Part shown: positions 9,228 through 20,642 of the stretch, in pieces
How positions within the stretch are numbered: position 1 is the first letter of the stretch
Layout of the letters: every line of letters begins with the position of its first letter
Origin: Candidatus Rokuibacteriota bacterium
GTDB taxonomy: Bacteria > Methylomirabilota > Methylomirabilia > Rokubacteriales > CSP1-6
Length of the DNA: 44,916 nt
Reading direction: 5' to 3'
Assembly: GCA_003220265.1 (NCBI GenBank)
Contig: QHRW01000049.1
Coordinates: 1 to 44,916 of the forward strand
The notes under the pieces: generated by a model
The model's database searches: none
What the model was told of the DNA's origin: nothing
The model's input: only the letters and a program-made list of their open reading frames with translations
Made by a program: the position numbers and the translations under genes

Positions 9228-10202
9228 TCAGCGGATCTCGGCGATCGTCACGGCGCGCTGGAGACGGGCCGCGCGCGCGGCCGCCTCCACCACCTCGAGC
9301 GCGTGGATGCCGGCTTCGGCAGGCACGGGATTCGGGACGCGGCCCTGGCACGCGCCGAGGAACGCCTCGAGCTCCAGGCGCAGCGGCTCCTCGCCGCGGG
9401 CAGCCAGGTCTTCCTTGCCGGTGTCGATGGCCTCCCACGCCGCGCCCTTCTGATGGTGCTCGCCCGCGTGGAGCGTGACGGTGGAGGCGCCGTAGTCGGC
9501 GACGAGCGCGCCGCGTTCGCCCACGATGACGCACTCGCGGTGCGTGCCCGGCACGAAGTAGTTGGCCTCCACGATCACCGGCACGTCGCCGTACGTCACG
9601 GTCGTCAGCGACATGTCGTCGAGCCCTCGCCCCAGATAGTCGCGCTGCAGCGCCGACACGTGCGTGGCCTCGCGGCCAAGCAGGTGCGCGAAGAGGTCGA
9701 AGTAGTGGATGGCGTCGGTGTGCGTGACGCCGACGTCCGTGCGCGGCCGCTTGAAGCCGGAGAAGCGCCCCGTCGCGTACCGCACGGTGCCGATGCGATC
9801 GGCGGCCAGCGCCGCCTGGAGTGTCGCCGTCACGGGATGGAAGCGAAAGATGTGACCCACCTGCACCACGCGCGCGGCGCGCCGGGCCAGCGCGGCCACC
9901 GCGCGCGCGTCGATCACCGAGACGGTCAGCGGCTTCTCGATGAAGCAGTGGCGGCCCGCGCCCAGGCACGCCTCGGCCACCGCGCGATGGCTGTCGGCCG
10001 GCGTGACCACGTCGACGGCCTCGACGTGCGGCAGCGCCTGCGCGAAGTCGGCCACCGCGCGCGCGCGATCCACCCCCTGCCCGATCGCCCACTCCCGCCG
10101 CTCGGCCGAGACGTCCGCCACCCACACGGTGGCGCCGAGCTGGCTCAGCACGCGCAGGTGCTTCTCGCCCCAGCGGCCGAGACCGACCAGCAGGACGTTC
10201 AT
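9228..10202 (-). CDS. Gfo/Idh/MocA family NAD(P)-dependent oxidoreductase
   Basis: About 324 aa from the ATG at 10200-10202, 7 nt after the upstream stop. A start at 10232 is possible but would overlap the glycosyltransferase gene and add a tail unlike the family. The N-terminus is a Rossmann fold (VGLGRWG, residues 6-12). The family EKP motif is at 89-91 and a THTDAIHYFD segment near 158 gives the putative active-site Asp and His. Members oxidise or reduce sugars and related cyclic polyols. Together with the upstream glycosyltransferase this suggests a sugar or glycoconjugate modification step. The substrate cannot be told from sequence. The flanking genes are packed closely, consistent with one operon. 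Confidence 0.85.
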   Translation of the reverse strand: MNVLLVGLGRWGEKHLRVLSQLGATVWVADVSAERREWAIGQGVDRARAVADFAQALPHVEAVDVVTPADSHRAVAEACLGAGRHCFIEKPLTVSVIDARAVAALARRAARVVQVGHIFRFHPVTATLQAALAADRIGTVRYATGRFSGFKRPRTDVGVTHTDAIHYFDLFAHLLGREATHVSALQRDYLGRGLDDMSLTTVTYGDVPVIVEANYFVPGTHRECVIVGERGALVADYGASTVTLHAGEHHQKGAAWEAIDTGKEDLAARGEEPLRLELEAFLGACQGRVPNPVPAEAGIHALEVVEAAARAARLQRAVTIAEIR

Positions 10203-10209
10203 CGCGCGG

Positions 10210-10947
10210 CTACTCGCGGCCGGGCTCGCCACCGAGGTCTTCGGCCACCTGGTAGCGCAGGAAGCGGTTCTTCATCCAGCGGACGACGAGGAGATCGGCG
10301 GTGGCGACGAACACGCGGTTCATCACGCCGTACTTCGAGTGGCCGAACCGGCGCGGCCGGTTCTGCACCGGCACCTCGAGCACGCGATAGCCGCGCATCT
10401 TGAGCAGCGTGGGAATGAAGCGGTGGAAGCCGCGGTAGAGCACGAGCCCGCGCAGGCAGTCGCGCCGGAACGCGCGGAACGTGCAGCCGCTGTCCTGGAT
10501 CGTCTCCTCGCTCAGCGCGTTGCGCACGCGGTTGGCGATCCGCGAGGACGCGCGGCGCGCGACCGAGTCGCCCTCGCCACGCTTCACGCGCCAGCCGGTG
10601 ACCGCGTCCCACTGCTCGAGATGGCCCAGCATGGCGGGAATGTCGTGCGGGTCGTTCTGCAGGTCGGCGTCCATCGTGACGACCCAGCGGCCGCGCGCGG
10701 CCTTGAAGCCGGCGTCGGTGGCCGCGGTCTCGCCGGCGTTGGCCTTCAGCCGCACCAGCCGCACGCGCGCATCCTGCTCGCGGAAGCTGCGGATCAGCTC
10801 GGCGCTGCGGTCGCGGCTGCCGTCGTCCACGAAGACGACCTCGAACGACAGCCCCAGGGTCTGCAACACCTCGCGCAGCTCGGCCCACAGCGGCGGGAGG
10901 TTCTCCTCCTCGTTGTAGACCGGGATGACGACGGAGAGGTCAAGCAT
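10210..10947 (-). CDS. Family 2 glycosyltransferase (dolichol-phosphate mannosyltransferase-like)
   Basis: 245 aa. The GT-A fold opens with LSVVIPVYNEEENL, then VVFVDDGSRDRS (about 38-49) and the metal/nucleotide-sugar motif DADLQNDP (93-100), typical of DPM1/ArnC-like enzymes that move a sugar from a nucleotide sugar to a lipid phosphate. The conserved GCTFR and RFGHSKYG motifs of the family are also present. There is no C-terminal membrane pair, so it resembles the soluble, shorter members. The start overlaps the end of the ubiX-like gene by 8 nt. The lipid acceptor and sugar are unknown. Confidence 0.85.
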   Translation of the reverse strand: MLDLSVVIPVYNEEENLPPLWAELREVLQTLGLSFEVVFVDDGSRDRSAELIRSFREQDARVRLVRLKANAGETAATDAGFKAARGRWVVTMDADLQNDPHDIPAMLGHLEQWDAVTGWRVKRGEGDSVARRASSRIANRVRNALSEETIQDSGCTFRAFRRDCLRGLVLYRGFHRFIPTLLKMRGYRVLEVPVQNRPRRFGHSKYGVMNRVFVATADLLVVRWMKNRFLRYQVAEDLGGEPGRE

Positions 10948-11539
10948 CGGCGGCCGCCGAGGGACGGCGCGGCGTCGTGCCCTGCCACTCGCCGATCAGC
11001 GCCTGCGGCAGGTGCAGCCGGTCGAGCACGCGCGCCACGGTGTGGTTGATGATGTCGTCGAGCTCCTTGGGCCGGTGGTAGAAGGCCGGCACCGGCGGCA
11101 GCACGACGGCGCCCATCTCGGCCAGCGACGTCAGCATGCGCAGGTGCCCGACGTGCAGGGGCGTCTCCCGCACCACCAGGATGAGCGGGCGGCCTTCCTT
11201 CAGCGTGACGTCGGCCGCGCGCGCGATGAGCGTGTCGGAGTAGCAGGCCGCGATGGCGCCCGCCGTCTTGATGGAGCACGGCGCGATCACCATGCCCACC
11301 GTCCGGAAGGAGCCGGAGGCGAGCGTGGCGCCGATGTCCTTCACGTCGTAGTGACGATGGGCCAGCGCCTCCACGTCGGCGATCCGGTAGTCCGTCTCCT
11401 CCATCAGGGTGCGCTTGCCGGCCGCGGAGATCACCAGGTGGAGCTCGACGTCGGTGGTGGTGCGCAGCACTTCCAGGAGGCGGATGCCATAGATCGAGCC
11501 GCTGGCGCCGGTGATGCCGACGGCCAGCCGCGTCGTCAC
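10940..11539 (-). CDS. ubiX: UbiX-family flavin prenyltransferase
   Basis: 199 aa from the GTG at 11537-11539, which overlaps the stop of the preceding DUF507 gene as GTGA. A longer reading would run into that gene. Family marks are the phosphate/flavin-binding start LAVGITGASGSIYG, the APCSIKT segment, LVVRETPL and the LPPVPAFYHRP segment. UbiX joins dimethylallyl phosphate to FMN to make the prenylated flavin used by UbiD decarboxylases. No ubiD gene lies in this window, so its partner decarboxylase must be elsewhere. The product acts in the cytoplasm as a dodecamer. Confidence 0.92.
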   Translation of the reverse strand: MTTRLAVGITGASGSIYGIRLLEVLRTTTDVELHLVISAAGKRTLMEETDYRIADVEALAHRHYDVKDIGATLASGSFRTVGMVIAPCSIKTAGAIAACYSDTLIARAADVTLKEGRPLILVVRETPLHVGHLRMLTSLAEMGAVVLPPVPAFYHRPKELDDIINHTVARVLDRLHLPQALIGEWQGTTPRRPSAAADA

Positions 11540-11811
11540 AGCCGGAACCTCTTCCGGTACACTTCCTCGCGGGTCTTGTCGTAGAGCACTTCCCACTCGC
11601 GGCTGCCCTCGGGCATGGGGCGCGAGTAGGACGAGAGCGTCTTGCGCACCTCGCTGTCGACGGACTCCTCGAGCTTGGACTCCTCGGTGAGGACCCGGAT
11701 CAACTCGGGCCGCAGGTCGTCGGGGGCCTTGACGTGCACGGTGCCGGCGCTGCCCAGCTCCTTCATGATCAGGTCGGCCAGGTAGAAGATACGCTCCCGG
11801 CTCATCCGCAT
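11536..11811 (-). CDS. DUF507 family protein (second of a pair)
   Basis: 91 aa; a Met two codons in (MSRERIFYLADLI) could be the true start. It belongs by resemblance to the small, mostly helical DUF507 family, with the characteristic REEVYRKRF-like end and charged helices. The function is unknown. Its start overlaps the stop of the other DUF507 gene by 1 nt (TGATG) and its stop overlaps the ubiX start by 4 nt, so the three genes are very probably co-translated. It is about the same length as its neighbour but clearly diverged in sequence. Confidence 0.75.
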   Translation of the reverse strand: MRMSRERIFYLADLIMKELGSAGTVHVKAPDDLRPELIRVLTEESKLEESVDSEVRKTLSSYSRPMPEGSREWEVLYDKTREEVYRKRFRL

Positions 11812-12092
11812 CAGAGAATGAACCCCCGCTCGCGCGCCAGCTTCTCCTTCACCTTGCCGAGCAGCGCGCGATAGTCGGCGGCGGAGTCCTTGATCATCTT
11901 GGCGTGATCAAGCAGGAGCTTGCGGGCGTCGGCGTCGAGACGCTCCTCGGCGGCGAGGTTGTCGGCCACGACGTGGCTGATGGCGGCGCGGAGGGGCTTT
12001 TCATCTCCGCGGATCTCGATGACCTTGCGCACGGTGAGCCGTTTCACGACGGCATCGGCCATGCGCTGTGCAATCTCGTCGCGACGTGACAT
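11811..12092 (-). CDS. DUF507 family protein (first of a pair)
   Basis: 93 aa from ATG at 12090-12092 (MSRRDEIAQRM); a TTG three codons upstream is possible. It is predicted almost entirely helical and rich in Lys, Arg, Glu and Ala, ending in KVKEKLARERGFIL, the typical DUF507 C-terminus. No membrane segment or catalytic motif is seen. DUF507 proteins often occur as adjacent pairs and may form a hetero-oligomer; that is inference. It begins only about 35 nt after the end of the histidine kinase gene, so it may share that transcript. Confidence 0.75.
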   Translation of the reverse strand: MSRRDEIAQRMADAVVKRLTVRKVIEIRGDEKPLRAAISHVVADNLAAEERLDADARKLLLDHAKMIKDSAADYRALLGKVKEKLARERGFIL

Positions 12093-12126
12093 AGCAGCCA
12101 AGATTACACGCGCGCGACGCGGAGTG

Positions 12127-13590
12127 TCAAGGAAGCGCGGGCAGAATCAGCGTCATTCGCGTGCCGTGGGGCGCCACGTTCTCCGCGCGGATGCTGCCGC
12201 CGTGCGCATCGACGAGCGATTTCACCACCGCGAGCCCGAGCCCGCTGCCGGTGGCGACGCGCGCCCCGGCGGCCGTGCGGTAGTACGGCTCGAAGACGCG
12301 GGCGAGATCGGCGGCGGCGATGCCGGGCCCCTCGTCTTCCACGATGATCTCGACGGCGGGCGGCATCGCCTGGAGGCGCGCCCTCACTCGCACGCGGCTT
12401 CCGGCCGGCGAGTACTTCACGGCATTCGACACGAGGTTCTTCACGATGCGATCGAGCGCGTCGGGATCGGCGTCGACCTTGGGCAGCGCCTCGTCGCAGT
12501 CGAGCTCGAGCCGGTGCGTCGTGCGTGCGCGGCGCAGCACCTCCACGGCGTCGCCGACGACGGCGCCGGCGTCCACCGGCCCGCGACGCAGCGGGGGCGC
12601 CAGCCCGCGCTCGAGCCGCGCGAGGTCGAGGAAGTCGGCGACGATGCGCCCCAGCCGCTCGGTCTCGGCATTCATGATGGCCCCCACGCGCGCGAGCTCG
12701 GCGGGCGCGAAGCGGCGCGTGGCCAGCAGCTCGCTGAAGCCCTGCAGCGCGGTGAGCGGCGTGCGCAGCTCGTGCGAGGCGATGGCGACGAAGTCGGACT
12801 TCATGCGGTCCATCTCCACGACGTGGCGCGTGGCCGCCGTGACTTTCTCGGCCAGCTCCTCGGCGAAGCGCCGCTGGCGCGCCGCCAGTCGCGCGTTCTC
12901 CAGCGCGAGGCCGAGGTGCCGGGCCAGCGCGAGCAGCGCGCGCCGCTCCTCGCCGCCGATGTCGCCCCGGCGTTCGAGCGCCAGCGCGCCTGTCGTTCCG
13001 CCGCGACCGACCAGCGGCGCCACGAAGCAGCGCCGTGGCCGCATCCCGCCGCCGAGATCCGGCACGAAGAGCGGTCCGCCGGCGCTCAGCACGCGCGCCG
13101 CCGGCGAGCCCGACGTCAGCACGGCGCCACCGGCCAGCGCCACGCGCTCGCCGTCGCGCACCGCCAGGCCGATCGTACCGGCGAGCCGTGCTTCCAGAGA
13201 CGTCCGCAGCCGCACGAGCGTGACGTCGAGGGCCGCCTCGCCGTCGAGCGCGCGCTGCACGGCCACGAGCGTCTCGTAGCGCACGCGCTGCCGGTGCACG
13301 CCGGCGGCCAGCGCGCCGCTCGACACGCCGACGCCCAGCAGCAGCGCCAGCGTGACGAGCCCTTCGAGGACTGACGGCGACGGGCCCGAGCGCTCGAGCG
13401 CCGGCAGCACGAACGGCGTGTAGAGCAACACGGCGGCCAGCGCCGCGAGGACGGCGCCGCCACCCCAGCGCAGGGCGGCGACGACGACCGGCACGTGATA
13501 GGCGTGGCGCCAGAGCGAGCCGGCGCCGGCATCCGAGACCGCGATCGCCAGCGTGATGGCGCCCAGCACGAGCCCGAGCGCGACGGTCAC
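12127..13590 (-). CDS. Membrane histidine kinase with GAF domain
   Basis: 487 aa from the GTG at 13588-13590, one base after the stop of the CPBP-like gene; longer readings run into that gene's frame. Three or four hydrophobic segments occupy 1-98, a GAF-like domain about 105-235, and a short coiled linker follows. HisKA has the phospho-acceptor His273 (SHELRTP). The HATPase_c domain has its N box (NLVSNAVKYS, about 385-394), DEGPGI (419-424) and GSGLGL (448-453). All catalytic motifs look intact. No periplasmic sensor domain is present, so the membrane part or GAF probably senses the signal. The nearest receiver is the single-domain protein at the head of the same gene run. Confidence 0.88.
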   Translation of the reverse strand: MTVALGLVLGAITLAIAVSDAGAGSLWRHAYHVPVVVAALRWGGGAVLAALAAVLLYTPFVLPALERSGPSPSVLEGLVTLALLLGVGVSSGALAAGVHRQRVRYETLVAVQRALDGEAALDVTLVRLRTSLEARLAGTIGLAVRDGERVALAGGAVLTSGSPAARVLSAGGPLFVPDLGGGMRPRRCFVAPLVGRGGTTGALALERRGDIGGEERRALLALARHLGLALENARLAARQRRFAEELAEKVTAATRHVVEMDRMKSDFVAIASHELRTPLTALQGFSELLATRRFAPAELARVGAIMNAETERLGRIVADFLDLARLERGLAPPLRRGPVDAGAVVGDAVEVLRRARTTHRLELDCDEALPKVDADPDALDRIVKNLVSNAVKYSPAGSRVRVRARLQAMPPAVEIIVEDEGPGIAAADLARVFEPYYRTAAGARVATGSGLGLAVVKSLVDAHGGSIRAENVAPHGTRMTLILPALP

Positions 13591-13591
13591 G

Positions 13592-14377
13592 TCAGCGCGC
13601 CAGGAGGCGGTACGCGGCGAAGAACAGCAATCCGCCCGCGATCGGCCCGGCCAGGCTGCCGTGGCGGACGAGCAGCCAGCAGTTGCCGACGCCGAGCAGG
13701 GCGAGATAGAAGGTGGCGCCGGCCAGGATCCCGGTCGCGTGCGGCAGCAGCGGATCGACCAGGTAGCGCGCGACGGAGGCGGCGGTGGACAGCGCCGCCG
13801 CGGCGGGGAACGGCCAGCGCTGCAGCGCCCGCGTGAACAGTCCGCCCCGGAAGCATGCCTCCGCGGCGAGCACGTTGGCGCCGAGATCATAGGCGAGCCA
13901 CCCGAGCAGGTCCGCGATCGGGGCGGGGCGTACGCGCAGTCCCAGCGTGAGCGAGGCGTTGACGAGCAGGTGCGCGCCGAGCAGCAGCCCGAAGAGCGCG
14001 CCGGCCAGCGCGCTACGCGCGTGCTCGGTGCCGCCGGCGCGCCAGTCGGCGCGGCGCCGCAGCAGCCACGCGGGCACGCCGAGGTAGGCGACCGCGCCGC
14101 CCGGCAGCAGCCGCGCGCACAGCGTCGCCGCGCCCAGGAGCAGCGCGGCCTCGAGGGGCGCCCAGCGCTCGCGCCGCGGATCCGGCGCCGTCCACGCCAG
14201 CGCGGCGCCGAGCAGCGCGCCGTGGGCCGCGGCGAGACCGACGCCCCGCGCGGCCGCCGCCGGCAGCGCCAGCAGCGCGAGGCCCCACGCGGCCGCCAGC
14301 ATCGCGAGCGCCGCCACCGGCGTGCCGTCGAGCAGACCCGCGCGCGAGGGGACGTACGGCTGTTCGAGCGCCAGCAT
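13592..14377 (-). CDS. CPBP-family-like intramembrane protein (possible protease)
   Basis: 261 aa from ATG at 14375-14377, 13 nt after the HD-GYP stop. It is very hydrophobic with about seven membrane segments. It has traces of the CPBP (CaaX protease and bacteriocin-processing) motifs: A172-E173-A-C-F-R177-G where the family has EExxxR-G, His213 in a membrane helix (LPHATG), and His239 (VRHGSLAG). The first Glu of the EE pair is replaced by Ala, so catalysis may be altered or lost. Its position between an HD-GYP and a histidine kinase suggests a membrane partner of the signalling proteins, but this is only contextual. The family call is moderate. Confidence 0.6.
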   Translation of the reverse strand: MLALEQPYVPSRAGLLDGTPVAALAMLAAAWGLALLALPAAAARGVGLAAAHGALLGAALAWTAPDPRRERWAPLEAALLLGAATLCARLLPGGAVAYLGVPAWLLRRRADWRAGGTEHARSALAGALFGLLLGAHLLVNASLTLGLRVRPAPIADLLGWLAYDLGANVLAAEACFRGGLFTRALQRWPFPAAAALSTAASVARYLVDPLLPHATGILAGATFYLALLGVGNCWLLVRHGSLAGPIAGGLLFFAAYRLLAR

Positions 14378-14390
14378 CAGGCCGCGCGCC

Positions 14391-15035
14391 TCACGCGAAG
14401 CCGTCGACGCGCACGAGCCCCAGCAGCGCGGCGACGACGTCGGCATCCAGCGTGTGGCCGGCCTCGGCGGCCAGGTAGGCGAGCGCGGCATCGCGCGAGA
14501 GCGCGGCACGATAGGGACGATCGGACGTGAGCGCGTCGAAGACGTCGGCCACGGCGACGATGCGGGCTCCGAACGGGATGGCGGCGGCCGCGAGCCCGTC
14601 GGGGTAACCCGTGCCGTCCCACCGCTCGTGGTGATGGCGGATGACGAGCGCGGCGCCCGCGAAGAACTCGAAGGGTGCGACGATCTGGGCGCCGATCATC
14701 GGATGCTGGCGCATCAGCGCCCACTCCTCCGGCTCCAGTCCGGCGCGCTTGCGCAGGACCGCCTCCGGCACGCCGATCTTGCCGATGTCGTGGAGCAGCC
14801 CGGCCTGCGTCACCGTCTCGACCTCGTCGCTGGCGATGCCCAGGATCACGCCGAGCCGCCGGCTCCACGCGCCCACGCGCTCGGAGTGGCCCCGCGTGTA
14901 CGGATCCTTGGCCTCGAGCGCGTTGGCGAGGCCGAGCAGCGACTGGCAGATCGAGCGGCGGAGCTGGTGATAGAGCCGCTTCACGTCCTCGGCGTAGCGC
15001 AGCGACTGCAGCTCGGCGGCTACTCGGGTAACCAT
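14391..15035 (-). CDS. HD-GYP domain protein, probable cyclic-di-GMP phosphodiesterase
   Basis: 214 aa from ATG at 15033-15035, overlapping the end of the response regulator gene by 16 nt. An N-terminal helical part (1-45) leads to the HD-GYP core: His50 (RGHSERV), the His-Asp pair at 82-83 (LLHDIGKIG), His111, HHHERWDGTGYP at 134-145 and the DVFDALTSDRPYR end. These are the metal-binding and GYP residues of enzymes that open c-di-GMP. There is no attached receiver, but the receiver gene just upstream overlaps it. The pair therefore looks like a split version of the common REC-HD-GYP fusion. Confidence 0.88.
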   Translation of the reverse strand: MVTRVAAELQSLRYAEDVKRLYHQLRRSICQSLLGLANALEAKDPYTRGHSERVGAWSRRLGVILGIASDEVETVTQAGLLHDIGKIGVPEAVLRKRAGLEPEEWALMRQHPMIGAQIVAPFEFFAGAALVIRHHHERWDGTGYPDGLAAAAIPFGARIVAVADVFDALTSDRPYRAALSRDAALAYLAAEAGHTLDADVVAALLGLVRVDGFA

Positions 15036-15403
15036 GCGGCTCCCGGCAGCAGGCTCTCGACGAGCGAGAGCAGCCGCACCGGCGAGAAGGGCTTGGTGAG
15101 GTAGTGCGTGGCGCCGGCGGCGAGGCCGCGCGCGACGTCGTCGTGCTGCGCGGCGGCCGTGAGCATGACGATGAGCGCGCACGCGGTGCCCGGCGCCTTG
15201 CGCAGGCGGCGGCAGACGTCGAGCCCGCTCATGTCAGGCAGGTTGACGTCGAGGAAGATCAGCTCGGGATCCAGCTCGGCCGCCAGGTCGAGCGCGGCGG
15301 TGCCGTCGGAGGCCTCCACGACCTGCACGCGCTCGTCTTCCAGCGTGACGCGCACCAGCTCCACCACGTGCGGCTCGTCGTCGGCGATCAGGATGGTCAG
15401 CAT
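15020..15403 (-). CDS. Single-domain response regulator
   Basis: 127 aa from ATG at 15401-15403 (MLTILIADDEP). It is a complete CheY-like receiver: acidic pair Asp8-Asp9, phospho-acceptor Asp52 (FLDVNLPD), Thr in MLTAA and Lys in TKPFS. There is no output domain. Being first in a run of overlapping genes that encodes an HD-GYP enzyme, a membrane protein and a histidine kinase, it is probably phosphorylated by that kinase and acts on the HD-GYP protein. This is inferred from gene order. Confidence 0.9.
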   Translation of the reverse strand: MLTILIADDEPHVVELVRVTLEDERVQVVEASDGTAALDLAAELDPELIFLDVNLPDMSGLDVCRRLRKAPGTACALIVMLTAAAQHDDVARGLAAGATHYLTKPFSPVRLLSLVESLLPGAAWLPE

Positions 15404-15490
15404 GGGCGCGGAGACGAGCAAGGCACACGCCACGCGCGCGGACGCGGCGAGACGCGAACTTAGAACGGCGGTGGCGAGGCGGAGTGCTAC

Positions 15491-15517
15491 GCGGAGCGGG
15501 CAGGCTGCCCGCTCCGC
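15491..15517 (-). terminator. Strong hairpin after the P460-cupredoxin gene
   Basis: A perfect 12-bp inverted repeat (GCGGAGCGGGCA / TGCCCGCTCCGC) with a 3-nt loop, 12 nt past the stop of the P460-cupredoxin gene. It would end transcripts of that gene before the response regulator gene. There is no T-run after it on the minus strand, so it is not a textbook intrinsic terminator. Confidence 0.55.
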
Positions 15518-15529
15518 TGGGCAGTGGGC

Positions 15530-16318
15530 TTACTTGACCTCGACGGTTCCCTTCATGTTCGGATGCAGCCCGCAGATGTACTCGTAGGTGCCGGCCGTGT
15601 TGAACGGCAGGACGGCGCTCTGGCCCTTGGTGATGATGGCCGAGCGTTCCTTGGTACTGAGGACGGTGATCTGGTGCGGCGAGTCGTCGTTGTTCACCCA
15701 CGTCACCGGCTGGCCGACGGTGGCCGCGTGCTTGTTGGGCCCGAAGGTGAAGTTGGCGATGGTCACGTCGGGCTTGGGCGCCGTCATCGAGCCCATGGCC
15801 ACGCCGCGCACGGCGGCCAGCGAGATCACGTAGTCCAGCTTCTCGTGCGGCTTGTGGCACTCGAAGCACGCCTTGTAATTCGCCTTCTCGTTGAGCTTGG
15901 TGTCCGGGCCGAACACCGCGTACTCCCAGTCGCCGTTGCGCAGCTCCGGCGGGTACTCGGCGCCGAAGCCCGCCTTCTTCTGCATGACGGCGTGGGCGAT
16001 GAGATCGCCCTTCACGAAGCGGCCCTTGGCATCCTTGACGGGGACGCCGGCGGCGTCCACCTGCGCCTTGTACTGCACCAGCGTGAGGACCGTGCCGTCC
16101 GGCAGCGGCCGGCCGGCTTTCATGGCATCCACGGCGGCCTGGCTGCTCGCGTACAGCTCGCGGTACTGCTTGACGTCGTGGCGGTCCACGATCAGGTACT
16201 GCACGTGGTCCTTCCAGTTGGCCGGGTACTGGATCTTGTCGGGTCCGGCGGTCCCGGGTGACGAGAGAGCCAGCGCGGCGACGGCGCCGAGGGCGAGGGG
16301 GCGCAGCAAGCGCTTCAT
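15530..16318 (-). CDS. Cytochrome P460-cupredoxin fusion protein (periplasmic)
   Basis: 262 aa from ATG at 16316-16318, placed by a strong AAGGAGG site. A signal peptide occupies 1-24. Residues 30-165 match the cytochrome P460 family: a YPANWKDH start, the LPDGT and GDWEY segments, and a haem c site C151-F-E-C154-H155. Residues 184-262 form a cupredoxin with a full type 1 copper set: His215 (SPHQITV), Cys249, His252 and Met255 (ICGLHPNMKG). P460 proteins act on hydroxylamine or nitric oxide, or detoxify them; cupredoxins carry single electrons. The fusion suggests a periplasmic redox enzyme with its own electron carrier. The gene lies just after atpC but has its own ribosome site and a palindrome before it. 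Confidence 0.85.
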   Translation of the reverse strand: MKRLLRPLALGAVAALALSSPGTAGPDKIQYPANWKDHVQYLIVDRHDVKQYRELYASSQAAVDAMKAGRPLPDGTVLTLVQYKAQVDAAGVPVKDAKGRFVKGDLIAHAVMQKKAGFGAEYPPELRNGDWEYAVFGPDTKLNEKANYKACFECHKPHEKLDYVISLAAVRGVAMGSMTAPKPDVTIANFTFGPNKHAATVGQPVTWVNNDDSPHQITVLSTKERSAIITKGQSAVLPFNTAGTYEYICGLHPNMKGTVEVK

Positions 16319-16350
16319 GGGGCCTCCTTGCAAGAGATGGATGGGAGCAC

Positions 16351-16377
16351 GGAACACGACAGCTGTCGTGACGGTTC
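16351..16377. promoter_or_regulatory. Palindrome between atpC and the P460-cupredoxin gene
   Basis: ACGACAGCTGTCGT at 16356-16369 is a perfect 14-bp palindrome, flanked by an outer GGAAC/GTTCC pair. It sits about 10-35 nt after the atpC stop and about 33 nt before the next gene's start. It could end the atp transcript as a hairpin without a T-run, or serve as an operator for the P460 gene. Confidence 0.4.
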
Positions 16378-16385
16378 CCCGGCGT

Positions 16386-16802
16386 CTATTGGCCCCGTGA
16401 GGCGACCTGGATCCGGGTCAGCGCGCGCGCCAGCGCGCACATCGCGCGCGTGTAGTCGATCTCTTCCTGGCTGGCGGCGCGGCCGGCCAGCCGGCCCTCG
16501 GCACGGTCGCGGGCGCGCTCGGCCCGCGCGCGGTCGATATCGGCCGGGGTCTCGGCGACGTCGGCCAGGATGATGACCTTGTCGTTGCGCACCTCGGCGA
16601 AGCCGCCGGAGGCCGCCACGTGGTATTCGTCACGCCCGACGCGATAGGTCACTTCCCCGATGCCCAGGGTGGCCAGGAGCGGCGCGTGGCCAGGCAGCAC
16701 GCCGAAGTAGCCCTGGCTGCCGGGCACGACCACCTCGTCGACCTCGGCTGACACCACCAGCCGCGCCGGCGTGGCCAGCTCGAGCGTGAGGCGCTCGGCC
16801 AC
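16386..16802 (-). CDS. atpC: F-type ATP synthase epsilon subunit
   Basis: 138 aa from a GTG start placed directly after the atpD stop (TAA then GTG, no gap). The N-terminal beta barrel (about 1-85) has the family motif VVPGSQGYFGVLPGHAPLLATL, followed by a two-helix C-terminal part. Epsilon sits on the central stalk and restrains ATP hydrolysis. It is the last gene of the atpFHAGDC run. Confidence 0.95.
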   Translation of the reverse strand: MAERLTLELATPARLVVSAEVDEVVVPGSQGYFGVLPGHAPLLATLGIGEVTYRVGRDEYHVAASGGFAEVRNDKVIILADVAETPADIDRARAERARDRAEGRLAGRAASQEEIDYTRAMCALARALTRIQVASRGQ

Positions 16803-20633
<3,831 letters not shown>

Positions 20634-20642
20634 TCCTCTCCC

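Noticed and set aside
15491..15517. Classical Rho-independent terminator
   Set aside because: The hairpin is strong but no T-run follows on the transcribed strand, so it is listed only as terminator-like.
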